Both the position numbers and the translations under genes were made by a program. A DNA stretch of 64,000 bases from Microbacterium elymi (GTDB lineage Bacteria > Actinomycetota > Actinomycetes > Actinomycetales > Microbacteriaceae): NCBI RefSeq assembly GCF_021582895.2, contig NZ_CP091139.2:2294001-2358000 (forward strand), in the 5' to 3' direction. Below, piece by piece: positions 10,972 through 21,153 of the stretch. The number at the start of each line of letters is the position of its first letter. Position 1 is the first letter of the stretch. The notes beneath the pieces are model-generated. The model was given only the letters and a program-made list of their open reading frames with translations. It ran no database searches and was not told where the DNA came from.

Positions 10972-11414
10972 ATGAGCATGGGGCTGGGCGCGAGCGGTAA
11001 GCGACTCGCCATCAGCGCGGGGAGCCTCGTCTTGCTGTCGATGGTGATGAGCGCATGCGCGCAGCTCGTTCTGCCAGACAGGACGCAGCTTGCCTCGGCA
11101 CGTGGACGAACTTCGAGACGAACGCCGCGCTCGACCTCGCCGAGGACGGGACGTGTCATGTCACGGGACTTCCCCGTGGGGTGGAAGACGGTATGGGACC
11201 TCCTTATGGGGAGCCGTACTCGGCCGACTGCACATGGCAGCTGGGAGGCGGAGGCGGAGGCGACAGCGAGCCGGGCGAGAGCGGCGCGACGGTGATGACG
11301 GTCAGTGTCGACGGTGGCGGCGATATGACCGTGGTAGTCCTCCGCGGACCGAAGCTCGGTGTTCGACAGGGCACCGGTGCCGACGTCTTCGTGTTCGAGC
11401 GAGCGCTCCTGTGA
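10972..11414 (+). CDS. small putative lipoprotein, one frame break
   Basis: Secreted, probably lipid-anchored protein of ~147 residues with no recognised domain. The N-terminus has a positively charged start, a hydrophobic core (LAISAGSLVLLSMVMSAC) and a lipobox-like MSAC. The mature part contains LxGTWTNF, DGTCHVTGLP and DCTWQL, resembling small secreted beta-barrel or lipocalin-like proteins of actinobacteria. It has at least three cysteines that might pair. A G appears to be missing near 11097 (CTCGGC for CTCGGGC). It ends 41 nt before the UvrA-like gene; the link is unclear. Confidence 0.6.
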
Positions 11415-11455
11415 GCGCCCGGACGACGTGGGAGATGGCGCGGGACAATGGCGGG

Positions 11456-13989
11456 ATGACACAGACCGAGCCCACCTCCGCGCCCGATCGGATCCGGGTG
11501 CGCGGAGCCCGCGTGCACAACCTGAAGAGCGTCGACGTCGACGTGCCGCTGCAACGGCTGGTGGGGATCGCGGGCGTGTCCGGATCGGGCAAGTCGTCGC
11601 TGGCGATGGGCGTGCTCTACGCCGAGGGGTCGCGTCGGTATCTGGAGGCGCTGTCGACGTACACCAGGCGCCGGATGGCGCAGGCATCCCGTGCCGACAT
11701 CGACAGCGTCGAACACGTGCCCGCCGCGCTCGCCCTGCGCCAGCGACCCGGCGTGCCGGGGGTGCGCTCGACGTTCGGCACCTCCAGCGAACTGCTGAAC
11801 GTGCTGCGGCTGATGTTCTCACGGCTCTCTTCGCATGTGTGCCCCAACGGCCACCGCGTGCCGCCGACGATCGACGTGGCCGCAGAGACCCCGATGTTCT
11901 GCCCGGTCTGTGGCGAGAGGGTGCATCCGCCCGGGGCTGAAGCGCTCGCGTTCAACTCGGAAGGGGCCTGCCCAACCTGTTCCGGCACCGGCATCGTCCG
12001 CGGCGTCGACGACGACGCGCTGATTCCCGACGCCGGCAAGACGATCGATGAGGGCGCGGTCGCGCCGTGGAACATGTTCGGGTTCAACGTGCAAGCCCGA
12101 CATCGTGCGCGAGTTCGGGGTGCGCACCGACATCCCGTACCGGGACCTCACGGACCGTGAGAAGCAGGTCGTGCTGGCCGGGCCCGAAGAGAAGAAGCAC
12201 ATCGTCGTCACCAGCCGCAGGGGCCTGCACGACCTCGACTTCACCTTCCGAAACGCGCGCCTCACGGTCACGAAGGAGCTCGAGCGCGCCACCGACGAGA
12301 AGCGCTACCAGCGGGTCGCACGGTTCCTCACCGAGACGGTCTGCCCCGACTGCGGGGGAACGCGGCTGTCGCCTGCGGCACGGGCGCCTCGCATCGGTGA
12401 GGTGAACCTCGCCGAAACCACCGCCTACACGCTCGAGCAGATCGTGGAGTGGGCCGCGGGCGTGCCCGCCGCCCTGCCGGACGAGATGCGCGCCATGGCA
12501 TCGGCGCTGGCGGACACGCTCGCCGGCATGGCGCGGCGGCTGCGGGAGCTCGGGCTCGGGTACCTCACCCTCGACCGGGCGAGCGCCACGCTGTCGACCG
12601 GCGAACGGCAGCGCGTGCAGTTGGCCCGGGCCGTGCGCAACCGCACGACGGGTGTGCTGTACGTGCTCGACGAGCCGTCGATCGGGCTGCACCCGGCGAA
12701 CGTCGAGGGGCTCGTCGGCGTCATGCGCGACCTGCTGGCCGACGGCAACTCGGTCGTGTTCGTCGACCACGACGTGCAGGTGCTCGGCCAGGCGTCGCAC
12801 CTGATCGAGATCGGCCCCGCCTCGGGAGCCGACGGCGGGCGGGTGATCGCCGCCGGCACCGCAGACGAGCTCGCGGCGTCTGTGGCGTCGCGGCTCGGAC
12901 CGTTCCTGTCCGGCGGCACGGCGGTGCTCGTCCGCGACCGCGCGCGTGCGGACGAGTTGTTCGCGCACGGGCGCATCCACCTGGCGACGGCCCCGCTGCA
13001 CACCGTGCACGCGCTGGATGTCGACATCCCGCGTGGACGCCTGATGGCCGTGACCGGCGTGTCGGGCTCGGGCAAGACCACCCTCGTCCTGGAGGCGCTG
13101 ATCCCCGCGCTGCGGGCACGGATCGACGGCGGCCGGATGCCGCACCCCATCACCGCGCTCGAGATCACCGGTGCGCCGTTGACGCAGGTGTACGTGGTGG
13201 ACGCCGCACCCATCGGCATCAACGTGCGCTCGACCGTGGCCACGTACTCGGGCGTGATGGACCGGCTTGCGCCGCGCGTTCGCCGAGACCGAAGCGGCAC
13301 GCAGCCGGGGATGGGGTCTCGGCGACTTCTCGTACAACACCGGGAGTCTGCGCTGCCCGCGCTCGACGGCACCGGGGAGGTGTCGCTGGACGTGCAGTTC
13401 CTGCCCGACATCGACATCACCTGCCCGGTGTGCCGGGGCTCGCGATACGCGCCCGAGGCCGACGCGGCGCGGCTGGAGAACGGGATGAGCCTGCCCGACG
13501 TGCTCGCGCTGACCGTCGCCGGCGCGCTGGACGCGATCGGCGCCATGCCGCAGGTGCGGCCGCACCTGCAGACGCTGGTCGACCTCGGGCTCGGCTACCT
13601 CACGCTGGGCGAGGCGACCCCGGGGCTGTCTGGTGGCGAGGCGCAGCGCCTGAAGCTCTCCGGTCAGTTGCGGCGCCGGCAGGACGGCGCCGTGTTCGTG
13701 CTGGACGAGCCCACGGTCGGCCTGCATCCGCTCGACGTGCGCGTGCTGATCGGCGTGCTGCAGCGCCTGGTCGAGCACGGTGCGACGGTGATCGTCATCG
13801 AGCACGACCTCGACCTGATCGCGAACGCCGACGGGGTGGTCGACCTGGGCCCGGGCGGCGGAGTCGACGGCGGGCGGGTCGTGTTCGCCGGCACCGTCGA
13901 CGACCTCGTGACGGCGCCCGGCAGGCATCACCGGGACGTACCTCGCGGCCCACCTGAAGGAGCACCCATGCACGACCACCAGACCCTGA
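11456..13989 (+). CDS. class II UvrA-like ABC ATPase, four frame breaks
   Basis: Twin-ABC ATPase related to the damage-recognition subunit of excision repair, ~843 residues. It has Walker A in each half (GVSGSGKSSL and GVSGSGKTTL), signatures LSTGERQRVQLARA and LSGGEAQRLKLSGQL, Walker B/D-loops LDEPSIGLHP and LDEPTVGLHP, and zinc-binding cysteines (CPVC, CPTCSGTG, CPDCGGTRL, RCPRCDGTG, CPVCRGSRY). It is shorter than canonical UvrA (~940) because the UvrB-binding insert is reduced, which places it with UvrA2/DrrC-type proteins linked to DNA damage or drug tolerance. Breaks: extra A near 12093, extra T near 13267, missing G near 13363, extra G near 13923. The end overlaps the mannosidase start by 22 nt. 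Confidence 0.88.
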
Positions 13990-16951
13990 CGATCGCACGG
14001 GCGCGCCGGGTGCTCGAGGAGCGGCTGCGGCCGGCGATCCATTCTGATCCGCATCCGCTCGAGCTGGCGGCGCACGTCGTCGGCGGCGAGCCGATCCCGG
14101 TCGCCGAGGGACTGAGCGGACCGTTCGCGCCGACGGCGATCGGCGCGGCCTGGGGGCGGGCGTGGGACACGGCGTGGTTCCGGGTGAGCGGGCGGGTGCC
14201 GGCATCCTTCGCCGGGAAGCGGGTCGAGGCGGTCATCGACCTCGGCTTCAACAGCGCCGTCCCGGGGTTCCAGGCCGAGGGGCTGGTCTACCGCGCCGAC
14301 GGCACCCCGATCCGCGCCCTGCATCCCCGCGCGCAGTGGGTGCCGATCGAGACGGGGGACACCGTCGTCGAAGCGACCGTCGAGTTCTTCATCGAGGCCG
14401 CGTCCAACCCGGTCGTGCTCGACCTGGCCGCGCCGTTCCGGCCCACCGGTGTCGGCGAATGGGAGACCGCGGGTGAAGCGCCGCTGTATCGGCTGAGGCG
14501 GGCGGACCTGTGCGTGTTCGAACCCGAGGTGTTCGAACTCGTGCACGATGTCGAGGTGCTGCTCGAGCTGGCCGTCGAGCTGCCGGATGCCTCGACCCGC
14601 CGCGCCCGGATCCTGCACGCCCTCGACCGGGCGCTGGACCTGATCGACCTGCAGCAGGTCGCCGGGACCGCCGCCTCCGCGCGCGCCGCCCTCGCCGACG
14701 TGCTCGCCGCGCCGGCCGAGGCCAGCGCCCAGCGGATCGCAGCGATCGGTCATGCGCACATCGACTCGGCCTGGCTCTGGCCGCTGCGCGAGACCGTGCG
14801 CAAGGTCGCCCGGACCGCGGCATCCATGACCCGGCTGCTGGATGAGCATCCCGAGTTCGTCTACGCGATGTCGAGCGCGCAGCAGTACGCGTGGCTGCGC
14901 GACGAGCGACCCGAGGTGTTCGCCCGCGTCAGGCAGGCCGTGGACGACGGACGGTTCATCCCGGTGGGCGGGATGTGGGTGGAGACGGATGCCGTCCTGC
15001 CGGGCGGCGAGTCGCTCATCCGACAGATCGCCTACGGACAGCGGTTCTTCCGCGAGGAGTTCGGAGTCGAGTCCCGCGGCGCATGGCTGCCGGACAGCTT
15101 CGGCTATTCCGGAGCGCTGCCGCAGATCCTGGCCGGAGCCGGGTTCGAGTGGTTCCTCACCCAGAAGATGTCGTGGAATCAGACCAACCGCTTCCCGCAC
15201 CACACCTTCGCCTGGGAGGGCATCGACGGCACCCGGATCTTCACGCACTTCCCGCCGATGGACACCTACGAGGCCGAGCTGTCGGGAGCAGAGCTCGCCC
15301 GCGCGACGCGGCAGTTCGCCGAGATGGCGGTGGCGTCCTCTTCGCTGGCCCCCACCGGTCACGGCGACGGGGGCGGTGGGACGACCCGCGAGATGATCGC
15401 CCGCGCGGCGCGACTGGGCGACCTCGAGGGCAGTGCCCGTGTGGCCTGGCAGACGCCGGACGACTTCTTCGCACAGGCCAAGGCCGAGCTGCCCGATCCG
15501 CCGGTGTGGCGCGGCGAGCTGTACCTCGAGCTCGCACCGGGGCACCTACACCAGCCAGCACGCGATGAAGCAGGGCAATCGCACGAGCGAGGAGCGCTGC
15601 GTCAGGCCGAGCTGTGGGCGGCGACCGCGGCGGTGCGGGCTGGGCATCGGTATCCGTACGAGGCGCTCGACGGGATGTGGCGCGAGGTGCTCCTGCTGCA
15701 ATTCCACGACATCCTCCCCGGATCGTCGATCGCGTGGGTGCACCGCGAGGCGCGCGAGCGGTACGCGCGGATCGAGCGGACGCTGCAGGGGATCGTCGAC
15801 GAGGCGCTGCGCGCGCTCGGGGTGCGCCATGGCGAGGGGGAATGCTCATCAACCCCGCCGTCGTCGCGCAGCGCGGCGTGCCGGCCGGTGGGGTCGGCGT
15901 CGGCACGGATGCCGCGGCCGGCCGGGTCGCGGCATCCGACGACGGCTTCGTGCTGGAGAGTGCGCACGTCCGTGTCGCGGTCGATGCCGCCGGCCGCATC
16001 ACCTCTGCGATTCAGCGCGCGACCGGGCGGGACGCGATCCCGGCGGGGCTTTCCGGCAACGTGCTGAGCTGCATCGGGACTTCCCGAATGCGTGGGATGC
16101 GTGGGACGTCGACGCGCACTATCGCGGCTCGGCCGTCGATGTCACCGTCGTCCGTGCCGAACGGGACGGCGACGCGATCGTCGTGCGGGCGACGTTCGGC
16201 GCATCCGCCATCACGCAGCGGCTGACCCTGTCGGACGACGGCCGCACCCTTCACATCGACAACGAGGTCGACTGGCGCGAGACCGAGAAGTTCCTCAAGC
16301 TCGCGTTCCCGCTCGACGTATTCGGCGACCAGGTGATCGTCGAGACGCAGTTCGGCCACCACGCGCGGCCGACGCACACGAACACGTCGTGGGATGCCGC
16401 CCGGTTCGAACAGCACACGCAGCGCTGGTTCGTGCTGGGCGAGCCCGGGTTCGGAGTCGCGTTCCTGAACGACAGCAGCTATGGGTTCGACGCGACCCGG
16501 GTCGAGCACGACGGCCGGATCGTCCAGGTCGCGCGGTTCTCGATGCCTGCGCGCGCCCCGGTATCCCGATCCGCATACCGATCAGGGCGTGCAGCGCATG
16601 CGATACGGGCTCGTGATCGGCACGGATGAGACGGATGCCGCAGCCGCCGCATCCCGCTTCGCGGCGCCGCTCCTCCCGGCGACGGGGCCCGAGGTCGCAC
16701 CCCTCGTGCGCGTGACGGGTGCCGCGCTGAGCGCGGTGAAGCTTGCCGACGATCGCTCGGGCGATCTGGTGGTGCGGGTGTACGAGGCGCGCGGCGGGCG
16801 GGCCACGGCATCCCTCACCCTGCCGGCCGGAGACGTCGTACACACCGATCTGCTGGAGCGGCCGGGGGAGTCGTTGCCGGTCGTGGACGGCACGGTGCAG
16901 CTGCCGCTGCGTCCGTTCGAGATCGCGACGCTGCGGGTGCGGCGCCGGTGA
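13968..16951 (+). CDS. GH38 alpha-mannosidase, five frame breaks
   Basis: Retaining alpha-mannosidase of about 990 residues, probably cytosolic (no signal peptide). The N-terminal galactose-binding-like part precedes the catalytic (beta/alpha)7 domain, where GHAHIDSAWLWPLRET holds the zinc ligands (His and Asp) and AWLPDSFGYSGALPQIL holds the nucleophile Asp. Later blocks FAWEGIDGTRIFTHFPP, HDILPGSSIAWVH and the C-terminal beta-sandwich (EVDWRETEKFLKLAFPL) are also typical. Breaks near 15532 (GCTCGC for GCTGC), 15593, 15838 (G run), 16066 and 16546 (GCCTGC) lie in the second half, and each correction recovers family motifs. The start ATG overlaps the UvrA-like gene, suggesting one transcript. 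Substrate may be host or fungal mannosides. Confidence 0.88.
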
Positions 16952-16957
16952 CTCTGC

Positions 16958-16975
16958 CTGCACATGTCAGTGCAG
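16958..16975. terminator. weak hairpin after alpha-mannosidase gene
   Basis: CTGCAC ATGTCA GTGCAG forms a 6-bp stem with a 6-nt loop just after the mannosidase stop and before the convergent DUF222 gene. No T-run follows, so it is only a candidate terminator. Confidence 0.35.
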
Positions 16976-17021
16976 ACCCCCTGCTCTCACCGGCCGCACG
17001 CCACGCGCCGGCGCTTCCGCG

Positions 17022-18416
17022 TCAGAAGGGTGCGGGGTCGCGGGCGAGGGCGTGGCTGATCTCGTGCCTGTGTCGTGGTTCGTCGGCGATCAGCGCGATG
17101 GGTTCGAATCTGACGGTGCCGGGTGGTCGGGTGTGGTGGGTGCGGCCGGTGGGTGCGGTCCATTCCAGGATCCCGCCGGGCCGCTGGATCACGGTCCAGT
17201 CGGTCTCGTGCTTGAGGGTGTGGTGGCGTTTGCACAGGTGTGCCAGATTGCACAGGCACGTCTGCCCGCCCTCGGCGTACGCGAGGGTGTGGTCGATGTC
17301 GCATTTGTGGGCGGGGCGGCGGCAGCCGGGGAACCGGCAGTGCTCATCCCGCACCCGCAGCAACAGCCGTTGTCGCTTCGAGGGCCGGTACCGGTCCACA
17401 CGGGTGGGGACCCCGGTGCACGGGTCGGTGAACACCCGGGTCCACGCCCGGGCCGCCCCGGCCAGGTCCCGGGCGGTCTGGTCATCGATCGCCCCGAACC
17501 CGACCACGGTCGCCCCGCCGGTGGTCTGCCCGGTCAGGGTGCTGGCCGGGATGGTGACCTGCACCGTCCCGGTGATCGCCCCGAGGTTCTCTCTGGCCTG
17601 GTCGGTGGCACCGTGCCCGTCGGGGATGTTGGTCAGCAGCAGGTCGCTGAACACGTCCGCCATGATCTGCGACCGCGTCCGCTCATCAACCACCAGGCCG
17701 CCCGCATCGACGCCGGCGTCGGCTTGAGCTGCGGCTTGGTCGGTTTGGTTCTGTTCGTACAGGTCGGTGGCCATCTGCTGGACCCGGTTGTATGCGCCCA
17801 CGGCCTGCGCCGTGGGCAGGTCGGCGGTGACCCGGGCAAGCCCCGGCTCCAACTCCCGCACCGTCACCCTCCGCCGTTTCACGGCGTCCCGGACCCGCTG
17901 CTGGGTGCCTTCCGGGTCCAGCCGGGACACCAGCCCGGACAGCGCCGGCCGCAACTGGGCCGGGGTCATCTCCCCCGCCATATCCAAAGCGACCGCCTCG
18001 TACTGGCGGCGCACCTGATCGTCTTCGATCACCGCACCGGTCTCCGCGATCAGGGTCGCATGCTCCGGCCAGATCCGGCCGTCGCTGGCCTCGCACAGCG
18101 TCTCGTAGAACCGGTGGGTCAGGCTCCACGCCTGTGACACCTTCCGCGCCACCTGCCACTCACTGAGCCGCAACGCGGCCGCGACCTCGGCGTACACCTC
18201 CCGCATCCCCAACTGCGACGAGGCGGTGACCGCCCCGTTCCCGTCCCGGGCGGCGCGTTCCCGTTCCCGCTCTTCGACTACCCCGGCGACCCGTTCGAAG
18301 AAGAACATCTCCGCCGCGAACGCCCGCGCCGCCAGGGCCCGCGACCCGGTCAGGTCTTCGACCAGCTGATCCAACTCCGACAGCACCGCAGACCGGCCCG
18401 CAGACGGTGATGACAT
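17022..18416 (-). CDS. DUF222 / HNH endonuclease domain protein (13E12 repeat family)
   Basis: Unbroken 464-residue protein of a family found in many copies in actinobacterial genomes. An N-terminal helical DUF222 region spans roughly residues 30-330. A C-terminal HNH nuclease domain has the zinc-binding cysteines and histidines in HCRFPGCRRPAHKCDIDHTL, AYAEGG, then CNLAHLCKRHHTLKH. HNH proteins cut DNA, and the role of DUF222 is not established; these genes often behave like mobile or selfish elements. It has no operon partner and is flanked at its 5' side by a repeat-rich non-coding stretch, which fits a dispersed element. Base composition is like the surroundings. Confidence 0.88.
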   Translation of the reverse strand: MSSPSAGRSAVLSELDQLVEDLTGSRALAARAFAAEMFFFERVAGVVEERERERAARDGNGAVTASSQLGMREVYAEVAAALRLSEWQVARKVSQAWSLTHRFYETLCEASDGRIWPEHATLIAETGAVIEDDQVRRQYEAVALDMAGEMTPAQLRPALSGLVSRLDPEGTQQRVRDAVKRRRVTVRELEPGLARVTADLPTAQAVGAYNRVQQMATDLYEQNQTDQAAAQADAGVDAGGLVVDERTRSQIMADVFSDLLLTNIPDGHGATDQARENLGAITGTVQVTIPASTLTGQTTGGATVVGFGAIDDQTARDLAGAARAWTRVFTDPCTGVPTRVDRYRPSKRQRLLLRVRDEHCRFPGCRRPAHKCDIDHTLAYAEGGQTCLCNLAHLCKRHHTLKHETDWTVIQRPGGILEWTAPTGRTHHTRPPGTVRFEPIALIADEPRHRHEISHALARDPAPF

Positions 18417-19036
18417 CAGCGAAACCTCCGGTCTGCTCCTCGGGTGAACTACCTCCAGTGTATCGAACGAAGCTTCGCCATGTCAATGGTCGATTCGTGA
18501 TTATTCCGCGATATTGGTCGGTATCAGCATCCCCTCGTCCTTGCCTTCAGATCTGACCGATATGCGAACAAAGAGGCGGACTGACTGTGCCCCCCTGGCC
18601 GCGTTTCGTCTCCTCGCTGCGCTCGTCGCTCAACGGGCTGTGGGGCGGTCTGACTGGCCCCGGCTGACCGCGTTTCGTCTCCTCGCTGCGCTCGTCGCTC
18701 AACGAGCTGTGGGGCGGTCTGACTGGCCCCGGCTGGCCGCGTTTCGTCTCCTCGCTGCGCTCGTCGCTCAACGAGCTGTGGGGCGGTCTGACCGGCCCGG
18801 CTGACCGCGTTTCGTCTCCTCGCTGCGCTCGTCGCTCAACGGGCTGTGGGCAGCTCGTCGCTCAACGAGCTGTGAGGCGCCTCGACCCGCTGAGAGCCGA
18901 CTGACCGGGGACAGCACCCGGCGGTGAGAGAATGGATGCGGCGTGCTCGTGTCGCCTCTTCCTCACCCGACAGTGTGGGTCGAAGTGCCGCCGGGCCACA
19001 GGACGGCGTCCGCCACCACACTCAGTGAGGAGCGAT
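18417..19036. other. 620-bp intergenic region with repeat block, otherwise empty
   Basis: No credible gene is seen. The left 180 bp are AT-richer (promoter region of the DUF222 gene), the centre is the tandem repeat listed separately, and the last ~150 bp carry the leader of the dimethylargininase gene. That leader has a good ribosome-binding site (GAGGAG) ending about 5 nt before ATG 19037. Confidence 0.6.
18594..18880. repeat. four tandem ~69-bp units plus a partial unit
   Basis: The phrase GCGTTTCGTCTCCTCGCTGC begins at 18601, 18670, 18739 and 18807, giving periods of 69, 69 and 68. Each unit continues with GCTCGTCGCTCAACGRGCTG, TGGGGCGGTCTGACYGG and CCCGGCTGRC. A truncated unit (CAGCTCGTCGCTCAACGAGC) follows at 18851. 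Read on the minus strand the core spells LSDERSEETKR, an intergenic repeat sequence I associate with Microbacteriaceae genomes. It is contiguous, without spacers, so it is not a CRISPR array. Confidence 0.85.
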
Positions 19037-19927
19037 ATGTCCCTGCAGAACACCGCCGCACCCGAGCACGCCTCGGCCCCGGCATCCGAGCGGATCGCGC
19101 AGCATCGGCGCTATCTGATGTGCAAGCCCGAGTACTTCACCGTGGCGTACGAGATCAACCCGTGGATGCACAAGGCCGACCCGACCGACACGCCCAAGGC
19201 CGTGCGTCAGTGGCAGACGCTCTACGACACGTACCTCGCCCTGGGCCACGACGTCGAGCTGATCGACCCGATCGAGGGCCTGCCCGACATGGTCTATACC
19301 GCCAACGGCGGGTTCATCATCGACGGCACCGCGCTGGGCGTCCGCTTCAGCGTGGGGGAGCGCAGCGGCGAGGAGCGTCCGTTCATGGACTGGTTCGCCC
19401 GCAACGGCTTCGAGGTCGTCGAGCCGGTCGCGATCCAGGAGGGCGAGGGCGACATCCTGCTGGTCGGGGATGTGATCCTGGCCGGCCACGGCTTCCGCTC
19501 CGACATCGCCAGCCACGCCGAGATCGCCCGCGTGTTCGACCGGGAGGTCGTCTCGCTCAAGCTCGTGAACCCGAACTTCTATCACCTCGACACGGCGATC
19601 TGCGTGCTGGATCCGGTGCAGGGTCCGGGCGGGGTGGACAGGGCCAACATCGCCTACCTGCCGAGCGCCTTCGACGACGCCAGCCGGGCGATCCTCGAAC
19701 AGCGCTACCCGGATGCGATCCGCGTGCCCGAGGCCGACGGCGCCGTGTTCGGCATCAACGCCTCCAGCGACGGGAAGCACGTGTTCATCTCGCCGCGTGC
19801 CACCGGGTTCGACGCCCTGCTGCGCGAGCGCGGCTACGAGCCGGTGCACGTCGACCTGTCCGAGCTGCTGCTGGGCGGCGGCGGCATCAAGCGCTGCACC
19901 CTCGAGCTTGCGCGGGGTGCACGATGA
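19037..19927 (+). CDS. ddaH: dimethylargininase-like amidinohydrolase
   Basis: Member of the arginine-modifying beta/alpha-propeller superfamily, 296 residues, intact. The catalytic triad residues are visible: the His in NPNFYHLDTAICVL, acidic residues in GEGDILLVGD, and the nucleophile Cys in GGGGIKRCTLEL near the C-terminus. Family members hydrolyse dimethylarginine, arginine or related guanidines to citrulline or ornithine. Because the stop overlaps the start of ornithine aminotransferase by ATGA, the natural substrate may be arginine or a derivative that ends as ornithine. That is inference. A DDAH-like gene also adjoins rocD in Mycobacterium tuberculosis. Start ATG 19037 has the best ribosome-binding site. 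Confidence 0.82.
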   Translation: MSLQNTAAPEHASAPASERIAQHRRYLMCKPEYFTVAYEINPWMHKADPTDTPKAVRQWQTLYDTYLALGHDVELIDPIEGLPDMVYTANGGFIIDGTALGVRFSVGERSGEERPFMDWFARNGFEVVEPVAIQEGEGDILLVGDVILAGHGFRSDIASHAEIARVFDREVVSLKLVNPNFYHLDTAICVLDPVQGPGGVDRANIAYLPSAFDDASRAILEQRYPDAIRVPEADGAVFGINASSDGKHVFISPRATGFDALLRERGYEPVHVDLSELLLGGGGIKRCTLELARGAR

Positions 19928-21147
19928 GCACGGCGACCAACCTGGACACCAAGGCGGTCCGGATCATCCGCACCGAGGACGACCACCTCGCCCACAACTA
20001 CCATCCGCTGCCGGTGGTCGTGGCCACGGGCGAGGGCTCGTGGGTGACGGATGTCGAGGGCAAGCGCTACCTCGACCTGCTGTCGGCCTACTCGGCGCTG
20101 AACTTCGGGCACCGGCATCCCGCCCTCGTCGCCGCGGCGACCGAGCAGCTGGGCCGACTCACCCTGACCAGCCGCGCGTTCCACAACGACCGGCTCGGCG
20201 CGTTCGCCACCGCCCTGGCCGAACTGTGCGGCAAGGACCTGGTGCTGCCGATGAACACCGGCGCCGAAGCGGTCGAGACCGGCATCAAGACCGCGCGCGC
20301 CTGGGCGTACCGGGTCAAGGGCGTGCCGACGGATGCCGCGACCATCATCGTCGCAGACGGCAACTTCCACGGCCGCACGACCACGATCGTCGGCTTCAGC
20401 GACGACGAGAGCGCCCGCGACGGGTTCGGACCGTTCACGCCCGGCTTCGTGCGGGTCCCGTACGGGGATGCCGATGCCATCGCGGCGGCGATCGACGAGA
20501 ACACCGCCGCGGTGCTGGTCGAGCCGATCCAGGGCGAGGCCGGGGTGATCATCCCGCCGGAGGGCTACCTGGCGCGTGTGCGCGAGCTGTGCACCGAGAA
20601 CAACGTGCTGTTCATCGCCGACGAGATCCAGTCCGGCCTGGGCCGGGTGGGCACCACGTTCGCCTGCGACCGCGAAGGCGTCGTGCCGGACGTGTATCTG
20701 CTGGGCAAGGCGCTGGGCGGCGGCATCCTGCCGGTCTCGGCCGTCGTCGCCGACCGGGACGTGCTCGGGGTGATCCACCCCGGCGAGCACGGCTCGACGT
20801 TCGGCGGCAACCCGCTGGCGGCCGCGGTCGGCCTGCGGGTCGTCGAGATGCTCTCCTCGGGCGAGTTCCAGCAGCGCGCGGCCGCCCTCGGCGAGCACCT
20901 CAAGACCAAGCTGGACGCGTTCCTCGGCCACGGCGTCACCGAGGTGCGGGTCGCGGGACTGTGGGCCGGGGTCGACATCGACCCGGCGATCGGCACCGGG
21001 CGCGAGATCGCCGAGCGGCTGCTGGCGCGGGGCGTGCTCGTGAAGGACACCCACGGCCAGACCATCCGGATCGCCCCGCCGCTGGTCGTCCGCGCCACCG
21101 AACTGGACTGGGCGCTGGACCAGCTCCGCGTCGTGCTGGAGGGCTGA
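19924..21147 (+). CDS. rocD: ornithine--oxo-acid aminotransferase
   Basis: PLP-dependent class III aminotransferase, 407 residues, converting ornithine and 2-oxoglutarate to glutamate semialdehyde and glutamate. Motifs: NTGAEAVETGIKTARAWAY (phosphate-binding loop), NFHGRT, FIADEIQSGLGRVG with the PLP-contacting Asp, the Schiff-base Lys in LLGKALGGG, and HGSTFGGNPLAAA. The gene is unbroken and translationally coupled to ddaH. Its product spontaneously cyclises to P5C, which PutA, encoded 9 kb upstream, can oxidise to glutamate. This gives a route from arginine/ornithine to glutamate within the window. Confidence 0.93.
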   Translation: MSTATNLDTKAVRIIRTEDDHLAHNYHPLPVVVATGEGSWVTDVEGKRYLDLLSAYSALNFGHRHPALVAAATEQLGRLTLTSRAFHNDRLGAFATALAELCGKDLVLPMNTGAEAVETGIKTARAWAYRVKGVPTDAATIIVADGNFHGRTTTIVGFSDDESARDGFGPFTPGFVRVPYGDADAIAAAIDENTAAVLVEPIQGEAGVIIPPEGYLARVRELCTENNVLFIADEIQSGLGRVGTTFACDREGVVPDVYLLGKALGGGILPVSAVVADRDVLGVIHPGEHGSTFGGNPLAAAVGLRVVEMLSSGEFQQRAAALGEHLKTKLDAFLGHGVTEVRVAGLWAGVDIDPAIGTGREIAERLLARGVLVKDTHGQTIRIAPPLVVRATELDWALDQLRVVLEG

Positions 21148-21153
21148 GCGGAC

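Noticed and set aside
12084..15545. Very long open frame on the minus strand opposite the UvrA-like and mannosidase genes
   Set aside because: High GC removes stop codons from antisense frames. The plus strand shows clear Walker and GH38 motifs and the minus-strand translation is Arg/His/Asp-rich with no motif.
18547..18771. Small minus-strand gene reading SDERSEETKR repeats
   Set aside because: The frame is only the translation of the tandem repeat, with no ribosome-binding site or codon bias.
18594..18880. CRISPR array
   Set aside because: Units of 69 bp are contiguous with no unique spacers, and no cas genes are seen.
16958..19036. DUF222-HNH gene plus repeats as a complete mobile element
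   Set aside because: No terminal inverted repeats, target duplication or transposase/integrase could be found at either side.
19908..19927. GCTTGC near 19914 as a frame error at the end of ddaH
   Set aside because: The frame as written ends neatly at a TGA overlapping the rocD ATG; deleting the T would remove that stop.
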